Source: Pseudomonas batumici
GTDB taxonomy: Bacteria; Pseudomonadota; Gammaproteobacteria; Pseudomonadales; Pseudomonadaceae
Length of the DNA stretch: 64,000 bases
Direction of reading: 5' to 3'
Assembly (NCBI RefSeq): GCF_000820515.1
Contig: NZ_JXDG01000035.1
Location: 93,157-157,156 of the forward strand
Shown: one piece after another, positions 9,535 to 19,027 of the stretch
Layout: every line of letters begins with the position of its first letter
How positions within the stretch are numbered: position 1 is the first letter of the stretch
Position numbers and translations under genes: made by a program
Notes under the pieces: model-generated
Seen by the model: only the letters and a program-made list of their open reading frames with translations
The model's database searches: none
What the model was told of the DNA's origin: nothing

Positions 9535-10683
9535 TCAGCGCCGACGCAAACTCTGCTCCATCCGACTGATGCCTTCCTCCAGCAACGCCCGCGGGCAGCC
9601 GAAATTCAAGCGGACGAACTGCTGGGCGTCGTCGGCGAATTCGACCCCGGCACTCAACCCCACCTTGGCCTCTTCCAGGAAGAACCGGTACGGGTCCGCC
9701 AGGCCCAATGCGCTGCAATCCAGCCAGGCCAGGTAAGTGCCCTGCATCGGCTGCAGGACCACGCCCGGCAGGCGGGTCGCCACGGCGTGTTGCAGGTAGT
9801 CGCGGTTGGCCTGCAGGTACTCGATCAGCGCCTTGAGCCACGCTCCGCACTCGGTGTAGGCGGTGCAGGTCGCTTCCAGCCCCAGGACGTTGACGCTGTC
9901 GACCATCCCGGCGCGGGCGGCGTTGAAGCGCTCACGCAGCGCCGGGTCCTGGACGATGGCGTAGGCGGTCTTCAAGCCGGCGATGTTATAGGCCTTGCTC
10001 GCCGACATCAGGGTGATGCTGTGCTTGGCGATCTCGGGGCTCAGCGAGGCGATCGGCACATGGCGACGGCCGTCGAAGCAGAGGTCGGCGTGGATTTCGT
10101 CGCTGATGATCAGCGCACCCTGTTCCAGGCAGATGTCCGCCACCTGTTGCAGTTCTTCCCGGGGGTAGACCTTGCCCAGCGGGTTGTGCGGGTTGCTCAG
10201 CAGCAGCGCGCCGCCGCCCTGCAAGGCGTCGCGCAGGGCGCCGAACGGCGTGACGTAGTCACCCCGGGCATCGCGGTCGAACGCCAGCTCGACTTTCGGC
10301 AGGTTCCAGTGGCCCGGCGCCAGGCGCAGCGGGCGGTAGTTCGGTGTCTGCACCACGACGTTCTGGCCCGGTTGCACGAAGGCGTGCAGGGCCATGTTGA
10401 AACCCGGCTCGACCCCCGGCAGGAAAATCAGCTCCTGGGGCTGCACCCGCCAGGCGTACTTGGCCCAGAGGTCGGCGACGATGGCCTGGCGCAGGGTGTC
10501 CTGGGCCACGCTGTAACCCAGTTGCGGATGTTCCAGGCGCTTGTGCAGGGCCTGGGTGATCGCGTCCGCCACCGGCAGGTCCATGTCGGCCACCCACATG
10601 GGCAGGACATCGGCCGGGTAGCGGCTCCATTTGGTGCTGCCGGTGTTGTGGCGGTCGATCAGCGTGTCGAAATCGAAGGTCAT
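9535..10683 (-). CDS. patB: PatB/MalY-type PLP-dependent C-S lyase (cystathionine beta-lyase)
   Basis: Cytoplasmic fold-type I PLP enzyme of 382 residues that cleaves C-S bonds of cystathionine or cysteine conjugates to give a thiol, pyruvate and ammonia. Its N-terminus (STKWSRYPADVLPMWVADMD) is the signature of the MalY/PatB group. Further family phrases are SNPHNPLGKVYPREEL, ISDEIHADLCFDGRRHVPIA and the PLP-Lys motif SASKAYNIAGLKTAY. It is a single-gene unit converging on the REP pair. General aminotransferase activity is the alternative, but the PatB signature favours lyase. Confidence 0.85.
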   Translation of the reverse strand: MTFDFDTLIDRHNTGSTKWSRYPADVLPMWVADMDLPVADAITQALHKRLEHPQLGYSVAQDTLRQAIVADLWAKYAWRVQPQELIFLPGVEPGFNMALHAFVQPGQNVVVQTPNYRPLRLAPGHWNLPKVELAFDRDARGDYVTPFGALRDALQGGGALLLSNPHNPLGKVYPREELQQVADICLEQGALIISDEIHADLCFDGRRHVPIASLSPEIAKHSITLMSASKAYNIAGLKTAYAIVQDPALRERFNAARAGMVDSVNVLGLEATCTAYTECGAWLKALIEYLQANRDYLQHAVATRLPGVVLQPMQGTYLAWLDCSALGLADPYRFFLEEAKVGLSAGVEFADDAQQFVRLNFGCPRALLEEGISRMEQSLRRR

Positions 10684-10787
10684 GCTGGCGGTAAGTCTCG
10701 AAAGAAATCCCCGAAGTCGTCGGGTGTTCGTGGCCTGAAAGGCGGTGGCGGGCAGGGGCCCGGCTTACGTCGTCCGGGACGCCCAGT

Positions 10788-12368
10788 CTATCCGTTCGCG
10801 TCGTCCGGTGGCATGTCCTGATCGGCGTGGACCACGCGATTGCGCCCGCTTTCCTTGGCCCGGTAGAGGGCCTGGTCGGCTTCCTTGAGCACCAGCGCCA
10901 CGGTCTTGCGCGCCTGGGGCCAACTGGCCACGCCCAGGGACACGGTGACCGGGATGCCGTTCGGGCTTTCGGTATAGGCCATCGCCGCGCGCAAACGCTC
11001 GGCCACCTGGATCGCCTGGCTCGGTGGGGTACCGGGCAACAGCATCAGGAACTCCTCGCCGCCGTGGCGGCAGAGCACGTCGCTTTCCCGGGAGTGGCGG
11101 CGCATCTGCTGGGCCAGGTGTTGCAGCACCAGGTCGCCGGCGCTGTGCCCGTAGCTGTCGTTGACCTGCTTGAAGTGGTCGATGTCCAGGGCGAGCACCG
11201 AGAAGGGCTGCCGGCGGTTTTCCCAGTCTTCGAGGATCAACTGCAGGCCGCGTCGGTTGGTCAGGCCGGTCAGCGGGTCGGTGACGTTTTCCTGATTGAG
11301 CCGGCCCAGTTGCTGGTGCAGCGACATCAGGGCCTTTTGCATGGCGTTCTTGAGCTGGGCGGCCTCGTAATACCAGGCCCTCACCTTGCTGACCGACTGG
11401 GCGGCGGTGGAGGAGCCCCAATACTGGGTGGAGTTGGCCAGTTGCCAGAGGGGTTTGGTGATCAGCGTCGAAATCCACCAGATGCCCAGCAGCGACAGCA
11501 GCAACAGCGGCACGGCATAACCGGCGACCTCCAGCATCAGTCGTTGCAGGCCCTCCAGGGTGACGGCGGTGGGGCGCTGGCTGATCACGCCCCAGCCGAT
11601 TCGCGGCACCGGCGCATAGCCGGTGAGCATGTCGATGCCCTGGGAGTTGTTCAACTGCAGGCTGCCGGTCTGGCCGGCGATCACGGCGTCGATGGCCGGG
11701 TTGCCCTTGACCACGTCGCCCACCCGCGTCGGGTCCTGGTGATAGATCAGCCGGCCCTGGGTGTCGACCACATAGAGGTAGGTGCCGTCGCGGTAATACT
11801 GTTCGCCCAGCAGCGAGTGCAGGATGTTTGGTTCGTTGAGGTAGATCCCGGCGCCCAGGTAGCCGAGGTAGTTGCCGTCGGCGTCGAAGACCGGATGCGA
11901 GATCTGGATCATCAGGTGGTTGCTGGAGCCGATATAGGGCTGCGAGATATTCGGCTGGCGCCGCGAAGTGGCCTGGCGGAAGCCTTCGCTGCTGGAAAAG
12001 GTGCCCGTCAGGTTCATGTAGCTGGGGGACGCTGCGATGATCTTGCCGTCCGCGCGGATGACCGTCACGGAGTTGAAGCTGTTGGTCTCGCGGCGCAGCC
12101 GGTGGGTCTCCTGCCACAGTTTTTCCGGCTGGTCCCAGATCTCGGGGAGCAGTGCGGCGCTGAAGGCCAGTTGTTGCTGGGTCAACTTGAGGAAGTTTTC
12201 GGTGGTGCTGGCCAGCTTCACGGCATAGATCCGATTGGCTTCCAGGGTCTGTGCCATCAGGAAGTTGCGCTGGGTCTGGTAGCTGGCGAAGAAAAGGTTA
12301 CCGGCGGTCAGGGTGACGACGGAAAGCGACAGCAACAGGATCAAGCGGCGGAGGTCGATGCGTGGCAT
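10788..12368 (-). CDS. Membrane diguanylate cyclase with Cache sensor
   Basis: Makes c-di-GMP from two GTP, 526 residues. The N-terminal helix (about residues 8-28) is followed by a periplasmic dCache-like sensor (about 30-270; note YLGYLGAGIYLNEPNI and VVDTQGRLIYHQDP), a second helix (about 280-305) and a C-terminal GGDEF domain starting near TDPLTGLTNRRGL. The active-site motif is GGEEF at 436-440, and RESD five residues before it is the inhibitory I-site, so the enzyme should be active and product-inhibited. The ligand is unknown. Confidence 0.92.
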   Translation of the reverse strand: MPRIDLRRLILLLSLSVVTLTAGNLFFASYQTQRNFLMAQTLEANRIYAVKLASTTENFLKLTQQQLAFSAALLPEIWDQPEKLWQETHRLRRETNSFNSVTVIRADGKIIAASPSYMNLTGTFSSSEGFRQATSRRQPNISQPYIGSSNHLMIQISHPVFDADGNYLGYLGAGIYLNEPNILHSLLGEQYYRDGTYLYVVDTQGRLIYHQDPTRVGDVVKGNPAIDAVIAGQTGSLQLNNSQGIDMLTGYAPVPRIGWGVISQRPTAVTLEGLQRLMLEVAGYAVPLLLLSLLGIWWISTLITKPLWQLANSTQYWGSSTAAQSVSKVRAWYYEAAQLKNAMQKALMSLHQQLGRLNQENVTDPLTGLTNRRGLQLILEDWENRRQPFSVLALDIDHFKQVNDSYGHSAGDLVLQHLAQQMRRHSRESDVLCRHGGEEFLMLLPGTPPSQAIQVAERLRAAMAYTESPNGIPVTVSLGVASWPQARKTVALVLKEADQALYRAKESGRNRVVHADQDMPPDDANG

Positions 12369-12474
12369 GGATTTCTTATGAAAATGATGGCGAGGCCGGG
12401 CAGCCTATTGGCAATGATAGATCAGAGCGCCCGGCAGCCCTAGCCCAGGCATGAAAAACCCGTGCCAGCACTGA

Positions 12475-12578
12475 CCTGTAGGAGCCAGCTTGCTGGCGAT
12501 GGACTTCAACGATGACGCGGGGTACCTGGATATCCGCGGTGTTCTTGCGTTCATCGCCAGCAAGCTGGCTCCTACAGG
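12475..12578. repeat. Paired REP elements (BIME)
   Basis: Inverted REP pair with left unit 12475-12502 (CCTGTAGGAGCCAGCTTGCT...) and right unit 12552-12578 (complementary). It sits just downstream of the aldehyde dehydrogenase gene and upstream of the diguanylate cyclase gene, both on the minus strand. Confidence 0.9.
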
Positions 12579-12601
12579 TTTGAATCGTACCCCTGGGGGC
12601 T

Positions 12602-14227
12602 TCAGAAGATGTAGTCGGTGGTCAGGAAGGTCGACTCGCGGTGACGGATGATATCGCTGATCAGCGCCTTGTTGCCGTCCTGGAACCGGGTCGCCACCAG
12701 GGTGCGGATCGAGAACACCCGCAGCGCATCATGCACCGAGAGCGTGCCTTCGGCCGAGTTCTTGCGCCCGTTGAACGGGTAGGTGTCCGGGCCACGCTGG
12801 CACTGGGCATTGATGTTGATCCGCCCGACCTGGTTGGCGAAGGTGTCCACCAGCCGGCCGACCTGGGCGGGATCGGTGCCGAAAATGCTCAACTGCTGGC
12901 CGAAGTCCGACTCCAGCACATAGTCGATCACGGTTTCCAGGTCACGGTAGGGCACGATGGGCACCACCGGGCCGAACTGCTCCTCCTGGTACACGCGCAT
13001 CCCGGCATTCACCGGGTACAGCACCGCCGGATAGAAGAACGAGGCCCGGGTCTGGCCACCCCCGGGATTGATCACCGCGGCCCCCTTGGCCTGGGCATCG
13101 GCCACCAGGGCATTGAGGTAGTCGACCTTGCCGGCTTCCGGCAGTGGCGTCAGGGACACGCCGTTTTCCCAGGGCATGCCCGGTACCAGGCTGTGCACCT
13201 TGCGGTTGAATTTCTCGATGAAACCTTCGACCACGTCCTCATGCACGAACAGGATCTTCAGCGCGGTGCAGCGCTGGCCGTTGAACGACAACGAACCGGT
13301 GACGCACTCGTTGACCGCGTTGTCCAGGTCGACCTCGGGCAGCACGATGGCCGGATTCTTCGCATCCAGGCCCAGGGCGGCGCGCAGGCGGTGAGGCCGG
13401 GGATGGAGTTTCTTCAGGTCGCTGGCGGCCTTGTTGGTGCCGATGAAGGCGAAGATATCGATCTTGCCGCTGGCCATCAGGGCGCTGACGGTTTCCCGGC
13501 CGCTGCCATAGATCACGTTGATCACCCCGGCCGGGAAGCTGTCGCGGAAGGCTTCCAGCAGGGGGCGGATCAGCAGCACGCCGAGCTTGGCCGGCTTGAA
13601 CACCACGGTGTTGCCCATGATCAGCGCCGGGATCAGGGTGGTGAAGGTTTCGTTCAGCGGGTAGTTGTAGGGGCCCATGCACAGCGCCACGCCCATGGGC
13701 ACGCGGCGGATCTGGCCGAGGGTGTCCTGCTCCAGCTCGAAGCGGCTGGAGCGGCGGTCGAGTTCCTTCAAGGCGTTGATGGTGTCGACGATGTAGTCGC
13801 AGGTGCGGTCGAATTCCTTCTCGGAGTCCTTGAGGTTCTTGCCGATCTCCCACATCAGCAGCTTGACCACCGCCTCGCGCTGCTCGCGCATGCGCCGCAG
13901 AAAGGCTTCGACATGCTGGATGCGCTCGGCCACGCGCATCGTCGGCCATTCGCCCTGGCCCCGGTCGTAGGCGTGGACCGCGGCGTCGAGGGCGCCGAGG
14001 GCGGTCTCGGCATCCAGCAGCGGGGTGCTGCCGAGGATCACCTGTTCATCGCCGTTGGCGGTGGCGAGGTACACCGGGCTGCGCACCTGGGCCAGCGGGC
14101 CGTGCCAGGTGCGCAAGGTGCCGTTGACCAGGTATTCGCGCTGTTCCAGCTGGCCTTCGAAGCGATATTTTTCCGGAATGTCCGCCGCGGCGGGGAACAG
14201 TGAGTCGAGCAGCTGCTGGTCGGTCAT
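12602..14227 (-). CDS. NADP-dependent aldehyde dehydrogenase (GapN-like)
   Basis: Soluble ALDH-superfamily enzyme of 541 residues, oxidising an aldehyde to an acid with NAD(P). The catalytic Cys is C320 in GSLSFNGQRCTALK. The cofactor loop IYGSGRETVSALMASGKIDI and the substrate-site phrase YQEEQFGPVVPIVPYRD are seen. The GQRCTALK context and the N-terminal region resemble non-phosphorylating glyceraldehyde-3-phosphate dehydrogenase (GapN), and related Pseudomonas proteins are often so named, but the substrate is not proven by sequence. It is longer than typical ALDHs (about 480-500) through both termini. Confidence 0.82.
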   Translation of the reverse strand: MTDQQLLDSLFPAAADIPEKYRFEGQLEQREYLVNGTLRTWHGPLAQVRSPVYLATANGDEQVILGSTPLLDAETALGALDAAVHAYDRGQGEWPTMRVAERIQHVEAFLRRMREQREAVVKLLMWEIGKNLKDSEKEFDRTCDYIVDTINALKELDRRSSRFELEQDTLGQIRRVPMGVALCMGPYNYPLNETFTTLIPALIMGNTVVFKPAKLGVLLIRPLLEAFRDSFPAGVINVIYGSGRETVSALMASGKIDIFAFIGTNKAASDLKKLHPRPHRLRAALGLDAKNPAIVLPEVDLDNAVNECVTGSLSFNGQRCTALKILFVHEDVVEGFIEKFNRKVHSLVPGMPWENGVSLTPLPEAGKVDYLNALVADAQAKGAAVINPGGGQTRASFFYPAVLYPVNAGMRVYQEEQFGPVVPIVPYRDLETVIDYVLESDFGQQLSIFGTDPAQVGRLVDTFANQVGRININAQCQRGPDTYPFNGRKNSAEGTLSVHDALRVFSIRTLVATRFQDGNKALISDIIRHRESTFLTTDYIF

Positions 14228-14405
14228 GAGGCTATCACCCTGTCTGATGGGAAAGGACGCTGAAACGCTTCAGTGCTTGAGCCTGTTTTATCACGAAACA
14301 GCTTAGTCCCGTCCAGCGCAAACGACAGGCTGGTGTGCCGGCGGTTGAAGCCTGTCCGTGCTGGCCGCAGAATGGTGTTCATTTTTCATTTTCAAGGCGA
14401 CCTTC

Positions 14406-15035
14406 ATGACGCTGGCAACGTTGCTCCTGTTCCTGATCAGCTCGGCGGCGATCATCGCCATGCCCGGCCCGACGGTGCTGCTGGCTTTGCACAATGGTTC
14501 CAATCACGGCGTACGGGCGGCGGCCTGGGGCATGGGCGGGGCGGTGCTGGCCGATGCGCTGTTGGTGACGGCGGTGGCCTGTGGCCTGGGGATCCTGCTG
14601 CAGGCCAGCGAGACGCTGTTCCAGGCGGTGAAGTGGGTGGGGGCGGCTTATCTGGTCTGGCTGGGCTGGAAAATGCTGCGTTCGACCGGGACCTTGGCCG
14701 AACTGCCGGCCCAGCAGGGTTCGAACCGCTCCATCGGTTTGTTCATGCGCTGTTTCGTGGTGGCGCTGACCAATCCCAAGGCGTTGCTGTTCATGTCGGC
14801 ATTCCTGCCGCAGTTCATCGACAGCACGCAGCCGCAGCTGCCGCAATATGCCGCGCTGGCCGGGGTGCTGACGTTGCTCAATGTCAGCATCATGCTGTTT
14901 TACGCGCTGTGCGGCGCGCGCTTGTTGAATCGGTTGCAGGGCGCGCATCTGCGGACGTTCAACCGGATGACCGGTGGCTTGCTGATGACCTTGGGCGGGG
15001 TGTTGGCGTTTTATCGGCGCGGCGCTTCGGCCTGA
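14406..15035 (+). CDS. LysE/RhtB-family amino-acid exporter
   Basis: Inner-membrane exporter of 209 residues with about six hydrophobic helices. The N-terminal phrase AMPGPTVLLALHNGSNHG is the LysE/RhtB signature, and VALTNPKALLFMSAFLPQFID is the second conserved stretch. The start at 14406 begins at the hydrophobic first helix; an upstream in-frame ATG at 14358 adds a poorly conserved leader. These proteins export amino acids such as threonine, homoserine or lysine. A bidirectional hairpin follows. Confidence 0.9.
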   Translation: MTLATLLLFLISSAAIIAMPGPTVLLALHNGSNHGVRAAAWGMGGAVLADALLVTAVACGLGILLQASETLFQAVKWVGAAYLVWLGWKMLRSTGTLAELPAQQGSNRSIGLFMRCFVVALTNPKALLFMSAFLPQFIDSTQPQLPQYAALAGVLTLLNVSIMLFYALCGARLLNRLQGAHLRTFNRMTGGLLMTLGGVLAFYRRGASA

Positions 15036-15054
15036 CGGGCGGGATTGTTGTTGA

Positions 15055-15085
15055 GGCCCCTTCGCCGCACCGCCGCGAAGGGGCC
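15055..15085. terminator. Bidirectional hairpin terminator
   Basis: A perfect 11-bp stem GGCCCCTTCGC/GCGAAGGGGCC with a 9-base loop, placed between the convergent LysE-type and PBP2 genes. T-runs are weak, but the position fits a shared terminator. Confidence 0.6.
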
Positions 15086-15096
15086 AGTAGCCTTGA

Positions 15097-16989
15097 CTAA
15101 ACCTTCGGATCCTCGTGCTGTTTGAGCGGATGCGCATATTCAGGCTTGAGCTTGCCGTCCTTGTCCAGCAGCCAGGCATCGAGAATCTCCCGCACCACGG
15201 GACCGGCCACCCGACCACCGGCCTCACCGTTCTCGATCATCACCGAAATCACGATCTGCGGGTCTTCCGCCGGGGCGAAGCCGACGAACAGGGCGTTGTC
15301 GCGATTACGCTCCGCGGTCTTCAGGCGGTCATAGCGCTCGCCCTGCTTGATCGCCACCACCTGCGCCGTGCCGCTCTTGCCGGCGATGCGGTACTGCGCA
15401 CCCACCGCCGCCGCCCGGGCGATACCGCGCGGATCGTGCATCACCAACTGCATGGCGTAGTTGACCTGCTCCCATTCCTTGGGGTCATGCAGCACGATAT
15501 TGGGAATCGGGTGCTCGTCCACCGGCGCGACCTGGCCGATGCTCCGGGCCAGGTGCGGGCGATTCCACACGCCCTTGTTGGCGATCAGCGTGGTGGCCTG
15601 GGCCAGTTGCAGCGGGGTGACCTGCATGTAGCCCTGGCCGATGCCAAGGATCACCGTCTCGCCGGGGAACCAGGCCTGGCGCCGGGTCATGCGTTTCCAC
15701 TCGCGTGACGGCATCAGTCCCGGTGCTTCCTCGAACATGTCCAGCGACACCTTCTGCCCGACGCCGAACTTGTTCAGGTAGTCGTGCAGGCGGTCGATGC
15801 CCAGCTTGTTCGCTAGGTCATAGAAGTAGGTGTCGTTGGAACGCATGATCGCCGCGTTCAGGTCGACCCAGCCATCGCCGCTGTGGTTCCAGTTGCGGTA
15901 TTTGTGCTCGACATTGGGCAACTGGAAATAACCGGGATCGAACACCCGGGTGCTGGGGGAAATCACACCGCTGTCGAGGCCGGCGATGGCCACTTCCGGC
16001 TTGATGGTCGAGCCGGGCGCGTAGAGCCCGCGCAGGGCCCGGTTGAACAGCGGACGGTCGATGGAGTCGCGCAGGGCCGAATAATCCTTGGCGCGGATCC
16101 CGGTGACGAACAGGTTCGGATCGAAGCTTGGCTTGCTGACCATCGCCAACACGTCGCCGGTCTTCGGATCGATGGCCACCACCGAGCCACGGCGGTCGCC
16201 CAGGGCCTTCTCGGCGGCTTCCTGCAGATGGACATCCAGGCTCAGGACAATGTTCTTGCCGGGAATCGGATCGGTGTGCTTGAGCACCCGCATCACCCGG
16301 CCCTGGGCGTTGGTCTCGACTTCCTCGTAACCGACGTGGCCGTGCAGTTCGTTTTCGTAGAAGCGCTCGATGCCGGTCTTGCCGATGGACTGGGTGCCCC
16401 GGTATTCCACCGGGTCCAGCTGCTTGCTTTCCTTTTCGTTGATCCGTCCGACATAGCCCACCGAATGGGCGAAATGATCGCCCAGTGGGTAATGCCGGAC
16501 GAACTGCGGCTCGACCTCGATGCCCGGCAGCTTGAACTCGTTCACCGCCAGCAGGGCAATCTGCTGTTCGGTCAGTTCGTAGAGCAGGGTGACCGGCTCG
16601 AACGGGTGGCGCGACTGCTTGAGGATTTTGGCGAACATCGGCCGGTCTTCTTCCGGCAGATTGAGCACGCTCATCACCGTGTCCAGCACCTGGCCGACGT
16701 CACCGGCGCGTTCGCGGGTCAGGGTCATGTTGAAGCTGGGCTGGTTGTCGGCAAGCACTTCGCCGTTACGGTCGAAAATAAACCCGCGTTCAGGCGGGAT
16801 CGGCAGGACGTGAACGCGGTTGTTTTCCGAGACGGTGGAGTTATAGGAAAACTCGGTGACCTGCAGGAAATACAGGCGGCCAACCAGGCTGCCGGCCAGT
16901 GCCAGGACCAGGATGCCGCACGCCAGCAGGCGCTTGTTCACCAGGCGCTTTTCGTTCTCGTGATCCTTGATATGAATGGGATCGGACAT
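15097..16989 (-). CDS. mrdA: Penicillin-binding protein 2 (MrdA-type transpeptidase), solitary copy
   Basis: Class B PBP of 630 residues that cross-links peptidoglycan during cell elongation. It has a short cytoplasmic tail, one membrane helix (about 22-44), the pedestal domain with PPERGFIFDRNGEVLADN, and a transpeptidase domain with SxxK at S327-K330 (GSTIKP), SND (RSNDTYFYDL) and KSG (AGKSGTAQVV). All catalytic motifs are present. In Pseudomonas the main mrdA lies beside rodA; here there is no rodA, so this looks like an additional PBP2 paralogue. It runs the same way as the upstream protease gene, with a gap of about 200 bases. Confidence 0.9.
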   Translation of the reverse strand: MSDPIHIKDHENEKRLVNKRLLACGILVLALAGSLVGRLYFLQVTEFSYNSTVSENNRVHVLPIPPERGFIFDRNGEVLADNQPSFNMTLTRERAGDVGQVLDTVMSVLNLPEEDRPMFAKILKQSRHPFEPVTLLYELTEQQIALLAVNEFKLPGIEVEPQFVRHYPLGDHFAHSVGYVGRINEKESKQLDPVEYRGTQSIGKTGIERFYENELHGHVGYEEVETNAQGRVMRVLKHTDPIPGKNIVLSLDVHLQEAAEKALGDRRGSVVAIDPKTGDVLAMVSKPSFDPNLFVTGIRAKDYSALRDSIDRPLFNRALRGLYAPGSTIKPEVAIAGLDSGVISPSTRVFDPGYFQLPNVEHKYRNWNHSGDGWVDLNAAIMRSNDTYFYDLANKLGIDRLHDYLNKFGVGQKVSLDMFEEAPGLMPSREWKRMTRRQAWFPGETVILGIGQGYMQVTPLQLAQATTLIANKGVWNRPHLARSIGQVAPVDEHPIPNIVLHDPKEWEQVNYAMQLVMHDPRGIARAAAVGAQYRIAGKSGTAQVVAIKQGERYDRLKTAERNRDNALFVGFAPAEDPQIVISVMIENGEAGGRVAGPVVREILDAWLLDKDGKLKPEYAHPLKQHEDPKV

Positions 16990-17196
16990 CAGGAACCTGT
17001 CTTGTGCAAAGAAAATTGAATATGAAAAAGTCTGCTAAGACGAAAGATGCATAGGTGGCTATTTAAATCGGCGCACACGATACCAAGAAGCGCCGGATTT
17101 AGGGGCTTTATTGATGGGTAACCGCTAAAAGGTGGGCTCTGGGGAGGGTTCTCAGGCAGGGGCGGTTGTCCATCACAAGCGTTTGGTGACGGTGGA

Positions 17197-18687
17197 TCAG
17201 CTCTTCCAGTCATCGGCGACTTTGAGCCAATGCGTTGAGGCTCTTGATGACTCGCCATGGGCATTTTTGCTATAGACGCAAAGCTTGGCCTCTTCCTGCG
17301 TGCTGTTCCAACTCGCCAGAAGGACCCACGGTTCACGAGCACGGCGGTGCATTTCGTCATAGCCCTGAGGATCATCGCAATCCACCTGTGAGGCCGGGCC
17401 TATTTTCGAATAGATCTGCGCATAAGTGGGCGGTGAAAAGTAGGTGGATGCAAACAGGTTATAAATCGCTGGCTCGGAGACGTTATCGCGTTCGCTGGCG
17501 ATATCGACGTTCGGCGGTTCATTGCCGTGATCCAGCAAGTCGACCCACATCGATTGATTATTTTTCATGATGCCGTGGAAGGGGGGCTGTTCGGAAGTCT
17601 CAACGCCGATGATGCATAACCAATGGCGACCCTTTGTCGTGCCGATTGCCTTATTGATATAGGCATTGTCGGCACTGATAGCCTCACTGTAGCCATGGGG
17701 GCTTTCGCAGGGCGATGTCAATGAACGCTCGATTTTGTAGCGATAGAAAGGCGTGCTGATTGAAAACTTCAGATCCCAGGATGGCAGGACGGCTTCCAAG
17801 CCTTGATCGGGTTTGGCAGGCAGGAAGTTTTGCCGGTGTTGTGGGGCGATGGCGTCAATATCGTAGACTGGAAATAAGCTGCAACGGGTGATAGAGGGAT
17901 CAAACTGACCGGATGTAAAACATCCTTGAAGGGACTGAATGGCAGAGCCGTATACCTGCGAGTCACCCATGGCACCATACAGGACCCCCACGATTTTACC
18001 CGTCTCGCGCTCCACGATGGGGCCACCGGATGCCCCCCTTCCAATTCTGCGGCACTGAGCATTGAGACTGTTGAGCAGTATCCTCGATTCCCCGTCATTA
18101 TCGATGTAATCATCCTTTGCGGGTGCCAGCGTACAGAGGGACTGATGCAAGAAATCCCCCCCTGGGGCGCCGATTATCGCAATGGCGCTGCCAGGTTCCG
18201 GACGCGAGCCGATACTGAGTGGCTGGATACCCGCGTCGATCAGCTCTGTCAGCGAAGCCTCCAGTTCGATCACGGCAAGGTCGATGCCGCGTACGCTGCT
18301 CCAGTTGATTTTTTTCAGTGTGTAGGTTTTTATCTGCTCGATGACATCTCGGAAATAATTGAACTCTATCGTGAAGTCCATAATGTTGTTTGTGAGGATT
18401 TTGTCCGTGATGATTCTTTTTTGAGTGCGGCTGACGCAATGTCCAGCGGTGACCAAATAGGCGGGTTGCGCGGTCGCCTCATGGCGATAGCGGGTATCAA
18501 TCAATGTGGCCGTGCAAGTGCCTGCCAGTCGGCCAACACCGCTCAAATGCCGATTTTCCCCATTTTCATTTTTGAGGGCCAGACGAGGAGGAGTGAAGTT
18601 ATCTTCTGTTTCAAAGGCGGCGGCATAAAGTGAAAGCGTCAGAAGGTTGATATATAAAGCAAGGCCCGTGGTCAATAATGCACGCAT
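17197..18687 (-). CDS. Secreted trypsin-like (S1) serine protease with C-terminal extension
   Basis: A 496-residue protein with a signal peptide (about 1-23, ending YAAA). The protease domain (about 45-270) has a complete triad: H83 in VTAGHC, D136 in GIDLAVIEL and S220 in GASGGPIV. Several Cys residues could form disulfides. About 225 residues follow the protease domain and match no family I recognise; they contain more Cys and aromatic residues. The gene is visibly AT-richer than its neighbours, which suggests acquisition. The start has a good AAAGGAAT ribosome site. It may be a secreted or periplasmic endopeptidase of unknown target. Confidence 0.8.
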   Translation of the reverse strand: MRALLTTGLALYINLLTLSLYAAAFETEDNFTPPRLALKNENGENRHLSGVGRLAGTCTATLIDTRYRHEATAQPAYLVTAGHCVSRTQKRIITDKILTNNIMDFTIEFNYFRDVIEQIKTYTLKKINWSSVRGIDLAVIELEASLTELIDAGIQPLSIGSRPEPGSAIAIIGAPGGDFLHQSLCTLAPAKDDYIDNDGESRILLNSLNAQCRRIGRGASGGPIVERETGKIVGVLYGAMGDSQVYGSAIQSLQGCFTSGQFDPSITRCSLFPVYDIDAIAPQHRQNFLPAKPDQGLEAVLPSWDLKFSISTPFYRYKIERSLTSPCESPHGYSEAISADNAYINKAIGTTKGRHWLCIIGVETSEQPPFHGIMKNNQSMWVDLLDHGNEPPNVDIASERDNVSEPAIYNLFASTYFSPPTYAQIYSKIGPASQVDCDDPQGYDEMHRRAREPWVLLASWNSTQEEAKLCVYSKNAHGESSRASTHWLKVADDWKS

Positions 18688-19027
18688 GGTCTATTCCTTT
18701 AGGTTTTGCGGTGTGTTCGATATCAGGTGAGCGGTGATTTAAAGCGATCTAAGCACATAGGCTTTTTATGTGTGCAATATATAGTTGTAGGCGCCCCCGT
18801 GAACGAAATCATCCCGTGGTCCGTATAGGTAGTTCATTTACCTGAAAGTCTCATATTATGGATGGCCCTGCGTTATGCCTCGGAATGTTCCTCAGCCCCT
18901 GGGCGGTCGGGCGGCGTTAGCTGATTGGTACTGCACAGATCAGCCGGAATGGACCTTTCCATTGTCCGTCGCCGACCTTAGCCTCAATGGCGTGATGAGT
19001 GCCGATCACCCCTGCCAGGAGCTGACC
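18688..19027. other. Intergenic region between divergent genes
   Basis: About 340 bases between the protease gene (minus) and the SnoaL-like gene (plus). The part next to the protease (18700-18860) is AT-rich and probably carries its promoter. An open frame continuous with the SnoaL-like gene begins at 18875, but no ribosome site supports a start there. Confidence 0.5.
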
